Below, piece by piece: positions 1 through 8,902 of a stretch of DNA of 64,000 bases. The translations under genes were made by a program, and so were the position numbers. The stretch's first letter is position 1. Every line of letters begins with the position of its first letter. The notes beneath the pieces are model-generated. The model searched no databases. It was not told the origin of the DNA and saw only the letters and a program-made list of their open reading frames with translations. The stretch comes from Allobosea sp. Root381 (GTDB lineage Bacteria; Pseudomonadota; Alphaproteobacteria; Rhizobiales; Beijerinckiaceae): assembly GCF_001429395.1 (NCBI RefSeq), contig NZ_LMJT01000015.1:1-64000 (forward strand). Reading direction: 5' to 3'.

Positions 1-129
1 CTCCTTCGGCTTGATGTCGAAGGACACGTCGCGGACGACCTGCCGCCACGCACCCTCGACGCGAAACGACGTGCTCAGGTTGCTGACGGAGAGGATGGGG
101 GAGGCGGCGTTTCCGTTCACGGGGCTCAT
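1..129 (-). CDS. Peptide ABC transporter ATP-binding protein, N-terminal part (runs off window)
   Basis: The reverse strand starts with ATG at 129 and reads MSPVNGNAASPILSVSNLST, then a segment ending in DVSFDIKPKE at the window edge. This is the usual opening of a DppD/OppD-type ATPase: a first beta strand, then the 'DVSFDI..GE' strand just before the Walker A loop, which would lie outside the window. It follows the FadR-type regulator by 48 bases on the same strand. It probably energises one or both of the permease pairs further upstream in this operon, neither of which has its own ATPase gene here. Only 43 codons are visible, so the family call rests on the N-terminal pattern and on context. 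Confidence 0.72.
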   Translation of the reverse strand, partial: MSPVNGNAASPILSVSNLSTSFRVEGAWRQVVRDVSFDIKPKE

Positions 130-177
130 TCCTGTTCTCCCGAACTGTTGTGATGTGATCGGCCGCGGGGCGCTGGA

Positions 178-894
178 TCAGACATGGCTTTTGAAGCGAT
201 CCCAGCTGTTCTCTATATGACGGCGCAAGATGTCGGAGAGCTCGCTCTTCCGCCGGGCGCAGAGATGCTCGATGATCGCCTCATGTTCAGCGAGCGCTTC
301 CTGCCATTCGGCCGGGTTGTCGCTGCCCATGAAACGGACGCGCTTCAGCTGCGACTGCAGGGATCGATGCGTCGCGATCAGCGTCTGGTTATCCGATAGC
401 TTCACGATATAGGAATGGATATCCTGGTTCGCATTGAAATATTGCAGCCGCTCGTTCCGCTCGAAATGGGCGACCATGCGGTAATGCATGGCCCTGACCT
501 CTCCGATCTGCGTGTCCCTCGCCTTCTCGCAGGCGAGTTGCCCCGCGAAGGGTTCGAGGACCGCAAGCACTGACAACATGTCGTGAACATCCTTGCGGGT
601 CAGCTTGCGAACGATCGCGCCCCGGTGTGGGACGAGTTCAACCAGCCCCTCGCTGGCGAGATATTTCAGGGCCTCGCGCAGCGGTGTCCGGGAGATCTCG
701 AGCATCTCGCCGAGGCGTACCTCATGAATCCTCGCGCCGGGCTCGAATTCGCCCTGCGCGATCATGTCCCGGATCCGAGCCACGATACGATCGTGCAGCG
801 TCTGACGCTCGATGACGAAGCGCCGGAGGCCGCCGGATGACGCATGTTGCTCGGCTTCCGGGAAATCGGTCACCGTCGGGTCGGGGAATGGCAT
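178..894 (-). CDS. GntR-family transcriptional regulator, FadR (FCD) subfamily
   Basis: Predicted cytoplasmic DNA-binding regulator of about 238 residues. The N-terminal winged helix shows LHDRIVARIRDMIAQGEFEP and 'SRTPLREALKYLASEGLVEL..RGAIV', the classic GntR pattern. An all-helical FCD-type ligand domain follows, with His-rich segments such as HYRMVAHF and NQDIHSY. I chose the ATG at 894 (MPFPDPTVTDF); the frame stays open to 984, but that extension is Arg/Pro-rich and unlike a GntR N-terminus. The gene lies between the amidase and the ATPase of the peptide-type operon, on the same strand, so it is probably the local repressor. Its effector is unknown. Confidence 0.88.
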   Translation of the reverse strand: MPFPDPTVTDFPEAEQHASSGGLRRFVIERQTLHDRIVARIRDMIAQGEFEPGARIHEVRLGEMLEISRTPLREALKYLASEGLVELVPHRGAIVRKLTRKDVHDMLSVLAVLEPFAGQLACEKARDTQIGEVRAMHYRMVAHFERNERLQYFNANQDIHSYIVKLSDNQTLIATHRSLQSQLKRVRFMGSDNPAEWQEALAEHEAIIEHLCARRKSELSDILRRHIENSWDRFKSHV

Positions 895-989
895 GCGTGG
901 CGTAACACCTTGTCGATGAGGCTGCCGGGCGGGCGCGGTTGAGGCGCAACCGGGACGGCGGGGAACTCCCGTCCCGGCGACCACGACCG

Positions 990-2420
990 TCAGTGGGCTC
1001 CCAGAGCGAGTTTAGGCACGGGTCGAGCGAATTCGGTCCCGACAAGCAGGGTTTCGATTGCCTTGGCCGCGGCCATGACCGTGAGGTCGCTATGCATCCG
1101 TCCGACGATCTGGATGCCGAAGGGCAGGCCGAGATCGTCGACGCCGCAGGGCAGCGAGGCGACCGGGTTGCCGGTCACGGTCAGTGTCGAGGTCAGCGCC
1201 GCCCAGTGAACGTAGTTCTCCATGGCTATGCCGTCGATCTCACGCGGGAAGAGGTCCTTGGCGGGGTAAGGCGGGATCGTGACCGTCGGGCAGATCAGCA
1301 GGTCGTGCTCGTCGAAGAAGGCGTCGAGGTCGCGGATCAGGCGGTACTGCTCGCGATAGGCCGCGCCGATCTCGCGGGCGGTCATCTTGAAGGCCGCTTC
1401 GAGATTGGTCAGGACGTTGGGGTTCACGTCGTCGTTGTACATGTGCATGCGGTCTTCGTGTCGCGCGATGAAGTCGACGCCGCGAATGGTCCAGAAGATC
1501 TCCACTGCATTGCGGAAGTCCGGATCGGCATGGGCGCTGTCCTTGAAGAAGGACGCGAGATGCTTGACCCTCGCCTCGAAGCCGGCGCGGATTGGGCGCG
1601 ACAGCGGCGCGATGCCGAGATCGGCCGAGAATGCGACCTTGAGCTTGCTGAGGTCGCAGGCCGGTGGGGAACGGAATTCGCGCGAGTCACGCGGAAATGC
1701 CAGCGGGTCGGCGCTGCACCGGGTCGCCATCGCCGCCAGCATCAAAGCAAGGTCGTCCATGTCGCGCGCCATCGGCCCCTGGGCCTGATAGGTTGTGTAG
1801 GCGATGGCGCGCTTAGCGCTGCCCATCACCCCCGGAGAGCCGCGAAAAGCCGTCACGCCACAGAACGAGGCCGGAATGCGCAGGCTGCCGCCGGTGTCCG
1901 AGCCGGTGGCGAGCGGCATCATGTTGGTCGCCAGCGCGACAGCCGAGCCGCCGGAGGAGCCGCCGCAGGTCCGTTCGAGATCGAACGGGTTCAGCGTCGT
2001 GCCGAACAGCTTGTTCGTGGTGTTGGCGCCGGCTCCGAATTCGGGCGAGTTGGTCTTGCCGATGACGATGCCGCCGGCTGCCCTGAGCGAGCCGACGACA
2101 TGGTCGTCCTTCTCGGGGACATGGTCCTTGAACAGCAGCGAGCCATAGGTGGTCCGGATGCCGGCGGTATCGTTAAGTTCCTTCACGCCGAAGGGCAGGC
2201 CGTGCAGCAACGGCAGGTCGTCGCCGCGGACGACGGCCGCGTCCGCCGCCTTCGCCTCGGCCCGCGCGCGGTCGAAGGCCGGCGTGTTGACGGCGTTGAC
2301 GAAGGGATCGGCATATTCGATCTGCGCGATGCAGGATTCCACCAGCTCGGCCGATGAGAGCTGCTTGTTGCCGATGAGGCGTCGGGCTTCGGTCGCGGAT
2401 AGGTCGCAGGGGCGAGTCAA
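990..2420 (-). CDS. Amidase (amidase signature family)
   Basis: A 476-residue protein of usual family length that should hydrolyse carboxamide bonds. The Ser-cisSer-Lys triad can be placed: K80 in GLPFGVKELNDTAG, cis-Ser S155 in TCGGSSGGSA, and nucleophile S179 in GSDTGGSLRIPA. The 24-residue spacing between the two serines matches malonamidase E2. No signal peptide is seen, so it is cytoplasmic. It sits between a DppC-type permease and the FadR-type regulator, which suggests it acts on the imported substrate or on a product of the M20 and serine hydrolases of the same operon. The exact substrate cannot be read from sequence. Confidence 0.9.
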   Translation of the reverse strand: MTRPCDLSATEARRLIGNKQLSSAELVESCIAQIEYADPFVNAVNTPAFDRARAEAKAADAAVVRGDDLPLLHGLPFGVKELNDTAGIRTTYGSLLFKDHVPEKDDHVVGSLRAAGGIVIGKTNSPEFGAGANTTNKLFGTTLNPFDLERTCGGSSGGSAVALATNMMPLATGSDTGGSLRIPASFCGVTAFRGSPGVMGSAKRAIAYTTYQAQGPMARDMDDLALMLAAMATRCSADPLAFPRDSREFRSPPACDLSKLKVAFSADLGIAPLSRPIRAGFEARVKHLASFFKDSAHADPDFRNAVEIFWTIRGVDFIARHEDRMHMYNDDVNPNVLTNLEAAFKMTAREIGAAYREQYRLIRDLDAFFDEHDLLICPTVTIPPYPAKDLFPREIDGIAMENYVHWAALTSTLTVTGNPVASLPCGVDDLGLPFGIQIVGRMHSDLTVMAAAKAIETLLVGTEFARPVPKLALGAH

Positions 2421-2466
2421 GTCGGTCTCCGGAAAACAACAGAGGGGGAGAAAGGGTGTGGAGCTG

Positions 2467-3375
2467 TCACGGGTCCACAGATTTGGGATCGAGGGCGATG
2501 CGCAGCCCGTCCTGGAGCAGGTTCAGCCCGAGCACGAGGAAGAGGATCGCCAACCCCGGAAAGATCACGATATGCGGGGCGATCAGCATGTAGTTGCGGC
2601 CGCTCGCCAGCATGCTGCCCCATTCCGGCGTCGGCGCCTGCGCGCCGAGGCCGAGGAAGCTCAGGCTGGATGCGGTCAGCACAGCGATGCCGATGCGCAG
2701 CGTCGCCATCACCGTGATCTCGCCGGTGATGTTGGGCAGGATGTGCCTCAGCATGATGCGCCCGTTGCGCATGCCCATCGAGCGCGCGGCTTCGATATAG
2801 GGCTCTTTCATCAGGGCAAGCGTCGCCGAACGCGCGATCCGGGTGAAGATCGGAATGGTGTAGACCGCGACCGCGATCATCGTGTTCGTCAGACTTGGGC
2901 CGAGGATGCTGACGATGACGATCGCGAGCAGTACGCCCGGGAATGCCAGCATGACGTCGATGACGCGCATCAGCACGATGTCGAGCTTACCGCCGAAAAA
3001 GGCGGCGACGACTCCGAGCGGGACGCCGACCGACATCGCCAGCGCAACCGACAGCACGCCCTCAAGCAGCGAGATGCGCGCGCCATGGATGACACGTGAG
3101 AGGAGGTCGCGCCCGAGCTCGTCGCGGCCGAAGAGATGCGCCCAACTCGGCCCTTCCAGCATCGCGCCGAACTCCGGCCGGAACGGGTCGTACGGAGCGA
3201 TCCAGGGCGCGAAGAGGCCGCAGAAGACGATGATGGCGACGATGATGCCGCCGGGCAGCGCCGGCTTGGACCTGCGGAATTTCTTCCAGAAGCGGGCCCA
3301 TTCGGAGGAACGCTGCGGCTTGAAGGGCTCGGCCGCGCTGGGCACGGTTGTGTCGACGTTTTCCGTGAAAGACAT
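2467..3375 (-). CDS. Peptide/opine-type ABC transporter permease, DppC family (set 2)
   Basis: A 302-residue inner-membrane permease. It has a cytoplasmic N-terminus (MSFTENVDTTVPS), a first membrane helix around residues 40-60, the DppC hallmark 'HLFGRDELGRDLLSRVIHG', and an EAA loop 'EAARSMGMRNGRIMLRHILP' that contacts the ATPase. I chose the ATG at 3375. A much longer open frame runs upstream, but that part is antisense-like Arg-rich sequence overlapping the DppB gene. The start lies two bases after the stop of the DppB-type gene, so the two are translationally coupled. With its partner and the binding protein at 4428-5963 it forms a complete membrane set lacking only ATPases. Confidence 0.9.
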   Translation of the reverse strand: MSFTENVDTTVPSAAEPFKPQRSSEWARFWKKFRRSKPALPGGIIVAIIVFCGLFAPWIAPYDPFRPEFGAMLEGPSWAHLFGRDELGRDLLSRVIHGARISLLEGVLSVALAMSVGVPLGVVAAFFGGKLDIVLMRVIDVMLAFPGVLLAIVIVSILGPSLTNTMIAVAVYTIPIFTRIARSATLALMKEPYIEAARSMGMRNGRIMLRHILPNITGEITVMATLRIGIAVLTASSLSFLGLGAQAPTPEWGSMLASGRNYMLIAPHIVIFPGLAILFLVLGLNLLQDGLRIALDPKSVDP

Positions 3376-3377
3376 CG

Positions 3378-4298
3378 TCAGGCGACCTCGACGCGGGGAT
3401 CGACCAGGCCGTAGAGCAGGTCGGTCAGCAGATTGATGATCACGAAGGTGACGGCGATCAGCAGCACGGAGGCCTGCACCAGCGGCAGGTCGCGCGAGGA
3501 GATCGACTGAATGATCAGCCGCCCGAGCCCGGGCCAGCTGAACACGGTCTCGGTGATGACGGCGCCGCCGAGCAGATATCCCATCTGCAGGCCAACTACG
3601 GTGATCACCGGCATCAGCGCGTTGCGCAGCCCGTGACGGGTAATCACGCGGAAGCCCGACAGGCCCTTGGCATAGGCGGTGCGGACATAGTCGCTGTCGA
3701 GCGTCTCGATCAGCCGGGCGCGCATGACCCGGGCGATGATCGCCGCGTTCGCCAGGCCGAGCGTCACGCACGGCAGGATCAGGTGCAGCCAGCTGTCATT
3801 GCCGGTGAGCGGAAGCCAGCCGAGCTGCACGGAGAAGACGATCATCAGAACCAGGCCGACAAAGAAGGCCGGTGCCGAGATGCCGATCAGCGACAGGACC
3901 AGGATGATGTTGTCGAGCGCTCTGTACTTGAACGCGGCGCAGAGCACGCCCGAGACGATGCCGACGACGACAGCGAAAAGCATCGCCGCGCCCGCCAACT
4001 GCAGGGTGTTGAGATAGCGGTGGCCAATCTCCTCGACCACGGTCCGTCCGGTCTTGAAGCTGACGCCGAAATCGCCGGTGACGGCGCGCCCGACGAAATG
4101 CAGATACTGCTCGACGATCGGCCTGTCGAGGCCGAGCGATTTGCGCACGTTCTCGATGTCTGCCGCCGTGGCTTCCGGGCCGGCGACCACCTGCGCGGGG
4201 TCGCCCGGCGTCGCGTGGAGCATGAGGAACACCACGATCGAAACACCAATTAGGGCCGGGATCGCGAAGATTATGCGTCGAATGATGAAATGGAACAC
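3378..4298 (-). CDS. Peptide/opine-type ABC transporter permease, DppB family (set 2)
   Basis: A 306-residue inner-membrane permease. The N-terminus MFHFIIRRIIFAIPALIGVS, followed by 'HATPGDPAQVVAGPEAT', is the DppB signature: an amphipathic start, helix 1, then the GDP periplasmic loop. The EAA region 'YVRTAYAKGLSGFRVITRHG' lies at roughly residues 205-225. It pairs with the DppC-type gene immediately downstream. A 129-base gap containing two strong hairpins separates it from the binding-protein gene upstream. The substrate is not determined; the hydrolases in the operon suggest a peptide or amide compound. Confidence 0.9.
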   Translation of the reverse strand: MFHFIIRRIIFAIPALIGVSIVVFLMLHATPGDPAQVVAGPEATAADIENVRKSLGLDRPIVEQYLHFVGRAVTGDFGVSFKTGRTVVEEIGHRYLNTLQLAGAAMLFAVVVGIVSGVLCAAFKYRALDNIILVLSLIGISAPAFFVGLVLMIVFSVQLGWLPLTGNDSWLHLILPCVTLGLANAAIIARVMRARLIETLDSDYVRTAYAKGLSGFRVITRHGLRNALMPVITVVGLQMGYLLGGAVITETVFSWPGLGRLIIQSISSRDLPLVQASVLLIAVTFVIINLLTDLLYGLVDPRVEVA

Positions 4299-4352
4299 GT
4301 CGCACCCTGGGTTTCGCGCGGCTCGTCAGCTTGCGGCGCGGCGAACGGCACG

Positions 4353-4413
4353 GCCGGGCGAAGCTCGCCCGGCATGCTCTGGCGGTGCCTCCCGCCGCGT
4401 CGACGCGGGAGGC
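4353..4413 (-). promoter_or_regulatory. Two strong intercistronic RNA hairpins after the binding-protein gene
   Basis: Two near-perfect inverted repeats lie between the binding-protein stop (4428) and the DppB start (4298). One is at 4387-4413, with a 9-bp GC-rich stem. The other is at 4353-4373, with a 9-bp stem and a 3-base loop. Neither is followed by a U run on the minus strand. Such hairpins behind a binding-protein gene often protect the upstream message or partly terminate transcription, so that the binding protein is made in excess. That role is inferred. Confidence 0.55.
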
Positions 4414-4427
4414 GCAAGACGCTTGCG

Positions 4428-5963
4428 CTAGACGAAGCGCGCGCCGTTGAAGTCGATGAACTCGTTGCGCTTGATCACGATGCCATCGACAGTCTTGGCT
4501 GCCGCAAAAAGCTGCGGTGAATAGAACAGCGGGATCAGGGGAACGTCCTCGCTGATCGTCTTAAGCGCCTCGGCGACGGTCGCGTTGCGCGCGGCCGGCT
4601 CGAGCTGCGTGCGCTGCTGCTCGATCAGCGCGTCGAGGGCGGGATTGCTGTAGTTGCCGTAGTTGCTCGGGCCGCCGGTCTTCATCACGAGGTTGAGCGA
4701 CACGTCGGCGTCGGCGGTCGGCGAGCCCTCGCTCAGCATATAGGCGGCGGCGCGGTCGCGGGCCCGCAGCATGCTGAGATGGGTCGGGAAGTCGACTGTC
4801 TTGAGGCTGATCTTGAAGCCGGCGGGGGCCGCCTGGGCCTGGATCGCCTCGGACACTGCGCGGTCGTTCAGATAGATGCCGAGAGTGTGATAGAAGTCGA
4901 AGGCCACGCCGTCCTTGAAGCCGGCCTCCTCGAGCAGCTTCTTGCTTTTGGCGGGATCGTACTCATAGGGCGTTGATGCGGGCAGGCCCAGGATCGACGG
5001 ATCGATGAAGCTACGGCTGACGTCGCCCTTGCCGTTCATCACATGCTTGATCAGCGCGCGAGTGTCGATCGCATGCGCCAGCGCCTGGCGAACCTTCGGG
5101 TTGTCAAAGGGCGCCATCTTGGTGTTCAGGCCGAAATAGACCGTGCGCTGGCTCATCGCCGTGATCAACTGGGCGTTGGGAGCCTTTTCGAGGCGGGGCA
5201 GCATCGCCGGCGTGATGTTGTCGATGAGATGCGCCTCTCCCGACAGCAGGACGAGAATCCGCGCGCTGTCCTCCGGTACGACGCGGAACTCGAGGCCGCG
5301 GATTTTGGGGCTGCCGCCCCAGTAGTCCGCGTTCGAGTCGAGCCGGATGCGCTCGCCCGGTCGCCATTCTGCCAGCTTGAACGGGCCGGTTCCGGCCGGC
5401 GAACGGCCATAGTCCTTGCCGTGCTTCTTCGCGGCCGCGGGGCTGACGATGCCGAGATTTTCCATCGTCAACTGCGCCAGCAATGCAGCGTAAGGGCGCG
5501 GCGTCTTGATCACGACCGTCAGCGGGTCGACCACTTCGACGGCCGCGATCTGCTCGCCCATGCTCCGCCGCGGCGAGCCGGTCGCCGGATCCTTGAGGCG
5601 CTCCAGCGAGAAGCGTACCGCCTCGGCATCGAAGTTGCTGCCGTCATGGAACTTGATGCCCTTGCGCAGCTTGAAGGTCCAGCTGACGCCGTCAGCCGCC
5701 GTCTCCCAGCTTTCGGCGAGCAGCCCGGCGAAGTTGCCGTCGGGCGCGCGCGCGACCAGCGTTTCGTGGATCTGCATCGCGACGCGGCGCGTGCGCAGAT
5801 CGGTCGAGAAATGCGGGTCGAGCGTCGAGGCGTCCGCGCCCGTCGCATAGATCAGATAGGTGTTTTTGCTTGCCTGTGCCCGGGCCGGGCCGCCGATACC
5901 GGCCGCGATCGCAAGCGCTCCGGCGGATTGCAGGGCGCGCCTGCGGCTGATGGTGGCGGTCAT
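4428..5963 (-). CDS. ABC transporter substrate-binding protein, SBP family 5 (set 2)
   Basis: A 511-residue exported binding protein. The N-terminus MTATISRRRALQSAGALAIA has a twin-arginine-like motif and ends in GPARAQA, a plausible cleavage site. The mature part shows family-5 features: 'YATGADASTLDPHFSTD', 'LAESWETAADGVSWTFKLRK', 'KFHDGSNFDAEAVRFSLERL' and 'YWGGSPKIRGLEFRVV'. I chose the ATG at 5963 because GAGGAG lies 7 bases upstream of it; the ATG two codons earlier is too close to that site. It heads the second transporter set of the operon. Family members bind dipeptides, opines, glutathione or nickel chelates, and nothing here singles out one ligand. Confidence 0.92.
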   Translation of the reverse strand: MTATISRRRALQSAGALAIAAGIGGPARAQASKNTYLIYATGADASTLDPHFSTDLRTRRVAMQIHETLVARAPDGNFAGLLAESWETAADGVSWTFKLRKGIKFHDGSNFDAEAVRFSLERLKDPATGSPRRSMGEQIAAVEVVDPLTVVIKTPRPYAALLAQLTMENLGIVSPAAAKKHGKDYGRSPAGTGPFKLAEWRPGERIRLDSNADYWGGSPKIRGLEFRVVPEDSARILVLLSGEAHLIDNITPAMLPRLEKAPNAQLITAMSQRTVYFGLNTKMAPFDNPKVRQALAHAIDTRALIKHVMNGKGDVSRSFIDPSILGLPASTPYEYDPAKSKKLLEEAGFKDGVAFDFYHTLGIYLNDRAVSEAIQAQAAPAGFKISLKTVDFPTHLSMLRARDRAAAYMLSEGSPTADADVSLNLVMKTGGPSNYGNYSNPALDALIEQQRTQLEPAARNATVAEALKTISEDVPLIPLFYSPQLFAAAKTVDGIVIKRNEFIDFNGARFV

Positions 5964-5995
5964 GTCCATTCTCCTCGTGATTATCGTTGTCGAAT

Positions 5996-7402
5996 TTAGG
6001 CCGGCTGCCCCGTGCCTTCGCGCAATGCCCGGAGCGTCGGAATCAGGCGCGGGAAGACGCGCACGAGCGTGCGCATGCCGTTGATGAATCCCGCCAGATC
6101 CATGCTCTCGTTCGGCGCGTGGTTGGCCTGGTCGTGGGTGGCGTGCGGAATCTCGAAGCAGGGCTGCCCGAGGATGTCGGTGAAGACATAGTTCGGGCCG
6201 GCGCCGCCGATGTTCGGAAAGACGATCGCCTCGCTCCCGTAGACCTCTTCCAGCGTCTGCGTGATGACCGGCAGGACGGGGTGGTCGACCGGCGTGCGCG
6301 ACGGCGTCACCCGGTTGAACGCGTGAATTTCGATGTCGTCGAAGCCATGGGCGTCGAGATGCTGGCGCAGCTTGGCGACGATGTCGGCCGGCTTCTGGTT
6401 CGGCACGAGCCGCATGTCGAGCTTGGCGGTGGCGGTCGCCGGCAGCACGGTCTTCGAACCCGGGCCGGTATAGCCGCCAAAGATCCCGGCCACGTTGCAG
6501 GTCGGCTCGGTGATCAGGTTGAAATAATAGCCGTCGTGGACCCGCCCCGGCAGCAGCGCGTCCACGCCGAAGAGTTGCTTCAACGCAGCTTCGTCCTCGG
6601 GAATCCTGTCGATCGCCGCCGCTTCGAGCGGGGTGAGCGGACGGACATCGTCGTAGAAGCCCTCGATGGCGATGCGGTTGTCCGGCGTTTTGAGCGTGTT
6701 CAGCGCCCAGATCAGACGCCATGTCGCGCTCGGAACGCCGGTCGCGCGCATCGAGTGCTGGTCGCCGCTGGTCGTCCGTGCCCTGAGCTCGACATAGGCC
6801 ATGCCCTTGAGCCCGAGGATGACCATCGGCCGCCCGGATTCATGGATGTGGCTGTCGGAGAAATAGGTGATGTCGGCCGCCAGCAATTCGCGATGGCTTT
6901 CGACGAAGGGCGCAAGATTGGGGCTGCCGATTTCCTCCTCGCCCTCGAACATGAACTTGAACGAGAGCGGGAGCTCGCTGAGGACCGCGCGGAACGCTTC
7001 AATCGCCTTCAGGTAGATGAAGATCTGCGCCTTGTTGTCCGAGGTGCCGCGGCCATAGATCTTGCCGTTGCGGATCTCGGGCTCGAAGGGCGGCGAATCC
7101 CAGAGTTCCAGCGGCTCCGGCGGCTGGACGTCGTAATGGCCGTAGATCAGCACGGTCGGGGCGCCTTCCTTCAGCGCCTCGCCATAGATGATCGGATGGC
7201 GCGCTGTTGGGAAGACTTGGGTTGCGATCCCGACATCCTGCATCTGCCGGACCAGCAGCTCAGCGCATTCGGTTATCCCCTCGTTGCGCGTCGAGATGCT
7301 GGGCTGGCGCAGCAAGGCGAAGAGCTCTTCGAGGAAGCGCTCCTTGTTGTCGTCGATGTACTGGTCGAGGCGGAAATCCAGATCGTTCATCTGCTCGCTC
7401 AT
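5996..7402 (-). CDS. M20 family metallopeptidase (dipeptidase / ArgE-DapE-like)
   Basis: A 468-residue cytoplasmic zinc peptidase of typical length. The metal and catalytic pattern is visible: H89-x-D91 in LIYGHYDVQP, D122 in GRGTSDNKAQ, the acidic cluster E155-E157 in MFEGEEEIGSP, and a late His in 'IPHATHDQANHAPNES'. A dimerisation domain lies between, roughly residues 200-330. It should cleave dipeptides or N-acylated amino acids. ATGs at 7402 and 7390 are both possible; neither has a strong Shine-Dalgarno site, and I give the longer form. It is cotranscribed with the serine hydrolase upstream and the set 2 transporter downstream, which suggests intracellular processing of imported peptides or amides. 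Confidence 0.9.
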   Translation of the reverse strand: MSEQMNDLDFRLDQYIDDNKERFLEELFALLRQPSISTRNEGITECAELLVRQMQDVGIATQVFPTARHPIIYGEALKEGAPTVLIYGHYDVQPPEPLELWDSPPFEPEIRNGKIYGRGTSDNKAQIFIYLKAIEAFRAVLSELPLSFKFMFEGEEEIGSPNLAPFVESHRELLAADITYFSDSHIHESGRPMVILGLKGMAYVELRARTTSGDQHSMRATGVPSATWRLIWALNTLKTPDNRIAIEGFYDDVRPLTPLEAAAIDRIPEDEAALKQLFGVDALLPGRVHDGYYFNLITEPTCNVAGIFGGYTGPGSKTVLPATATAKLDMRLVPNQKPADIVAKLRQHLDAHGFDDIEIHAFNRVTPSRTPVDHPVLPVITQTLEEVYGSEAIVFPNIGGAGPNYVFTDILGQPCFEIPHATHDQANHAPNESMDLAGFINGMRTLVRVFPRLIPTLRALREGTGQPA

Positions 7403-7422
7403 CGTCAGGGCACGGGCCGCGT

Positions 7423-8880
7423 TCAGGCGCCGGTCGCCACGGCGAGCACGCGGTCGAGCGCCACGAGATCGACCGGATGCTCGCGCTCGTTCGCCATGGC
7501 GACGACGCAGCCGCTCTCGCGCAGGATGATGACCTTCTGGTCGCTGGCTCCGGCCGCCCAGGCCACGCTCTCCGGCACGCTGGGGAAGACCCGGTCGCTG
7601 TTGGACCGGAAGCAGGCCGCATAGGTCGCCCCCGTATGCGAGGGCGTCAGCGCGTAGTCGACCCAGCCCTCTGGCAGCAGGCGCTCGCCGTTCCAGACGC
7701 CGTCCTGGACGAAGAGCAGACCGAAGCGCGCATAGTCCCGCAGCACCGCGAAGCCGGCTCCGGAGGCAATGAAGTTGCCGTGCATGTCGGCGGAGTGCTG
7801 GTAGGAGTGCATGCCGATGCGGTCGGCCAGGAGCGCATAGAGCGTCTCGTGATAGGGCAGGCCGCGCTTCTCGATCTCGTTGCGGATAATCGAGCCGAGG
7901 ACGTTGATGCCGGTGTTGATGTAGCGGTAGTTCTCGCCGGGAAGCGTGACCTGGCTGGCGCGCTGCGCCACGTCGAAGGCGTTCTCGGCGTTGTAATAGA
8001 CGAAATTGTCCTCGAACACGTGGCTGCAACCGCCCTTGCCGTCATAGGCCGGGAAGCCGAGGCCCGAGCGCATGCGCATCAGATTGTCGAGGGTGATGCG
8101 CGAGCGGACGTCGCGCGGATTGGTCCAGGCGGGGGCCGGTGCGCGGTCGTAGACGCTTCCGAGCCAACTTTCCTGGACGAGCCGGCCGATCAGCGTGCCG
8201 GTGATCGCCTTGGTCATCGACCAGCTCGGCGTCACGCGGTCCGGCCGGCCGGCGTCGCCATAGCGCTCCAGTACGATTCCGTCGGGCTTGGCGATCATCA
8301 GCCCGTAAAGCCCGGCCGAGCGCTCGAACAAAGTATCGGCGGCGGCGGCGAGTTCCGGCGCGGCAACGACTTCTGCATGGCTGTCGCCCAGCGGCCAGGC
8401 TCCGGAGCGGTCCGCCGGCCGGCGCTTGATCGGAGCGGGGTCGAAAGCCGGCTCGCGATGGCCGGCGAGGACGATGCCGCCATAACCCTCGCGGGCGATG
8501 GCGCGCCCGTGCACGGGGGCGCCGAAGGCCGCGTCGGTCCAGGTCACGGTGACGGCTTTGTCCTGGTCGGAGGCCTCGATCGCGATCGCCTTGCTCTGCC
8601 AGGCGGTCTCGACCAGCGTGGTGAGGGCGCCGTGGTCGCGCCCCTCATAGAGCCCCTCGGAGACGCCGGCGATCAGCGGGCGGAAGCGGGCATCGGCGGT
8701 CCGCCGGTCGAGCCCAGTCACGTAGAGCATGTCGATATAGCGCTTGGCGAAGAGCGCGACCACCTTTTCGCGTAGCTCGCGCTCGCCGCAGACATAGACG
8801 TAAGGCGCCGGGATCTCCGCTTCGGCACCGGGCCGCATGAGGGGCAGGTTGCCGTCGAAATGAACGAATTTCTGTTTCAT
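7423..8880 (-). CDS. Serine hydrolase, beta-lactamase / D-aminopeptidase fold
   Basis: A 485-residue protein with the class C beta-lactamase-like motifs S221-M-T-K224 (nucleophile and general base) and Y320-I-N322. The first 175 residues precede the hydrolase fold and include 'YVYVCGERELREKVVALFAK', an unusual N-terminal domain I do not recognise. No signal peptide is visible, so a cytoplasmic esterase, amidase or D-peptidase is more likely than an antibiotic-resistance enzyme. The ATG at 8880 has AGGA at suitable spacing. It lies between the permeases of set 1 and the M20 peptidase, 20 bases from the latter, so it likely takes part in the same substrate breakdown. Confidence 0.82.
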   Translation of the reverse strand: MKQKFVHFDGNLPLMRPGAEAEIPAPYVYVCGERELREKVVALFAKRYIDMLYVTGLDRRTADARFRPLIAGVSEGLYEGRDHGALTTLVETAWQSKAIAIEASDQDKAVTVTWTDAAFGAPVHGRAIAREGYGGIVLAGHREPAFDPAPIKRRPADRSGAWPLGDSHAEVVAAPELAAAADTLFERSAGLYGLMIAKPDGIVLERYGDAGRPDRVTPSWSMTKAITGTLIGRLVQESWLGSVYDRAPAPAWTNPRDVRSRITLDNLMRMRSGLGFPAYDGKGGCSHVFEDNFVYYNAENAFDVAQRASQVTLPGENYRYINTGINVLGSIIRNEIEKRGLPYHETLYALLADRIGMHSYQHSADMHGNFIASGAGFAVLRDYARFGLLFVQDGVWNGERLLPEGWVDYALTPSHTGATYAACFRSNSDRVFPSVPESVAWAAGASDQKVIILRESGCVVAMANEREHPVDLVALDRVLAVATGA

Positions 8881-8902
8881 GTCAGGCTTTCCTGTAATCG
8901 TC

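Noticed and set aside
939-2357. Plus-strand frame of 472 codons opposite the amidase
   Set aside because: The amidase triad and full family sequence lie on the minus strand; the plus frame has no motif.
7423-8880. Calling the serine hydrolase a beta-lactam resistance gene
   Set aside because: It lacks a signal peptide, has a long extra N-terminal domain and sits inside a peptide uptake operon.
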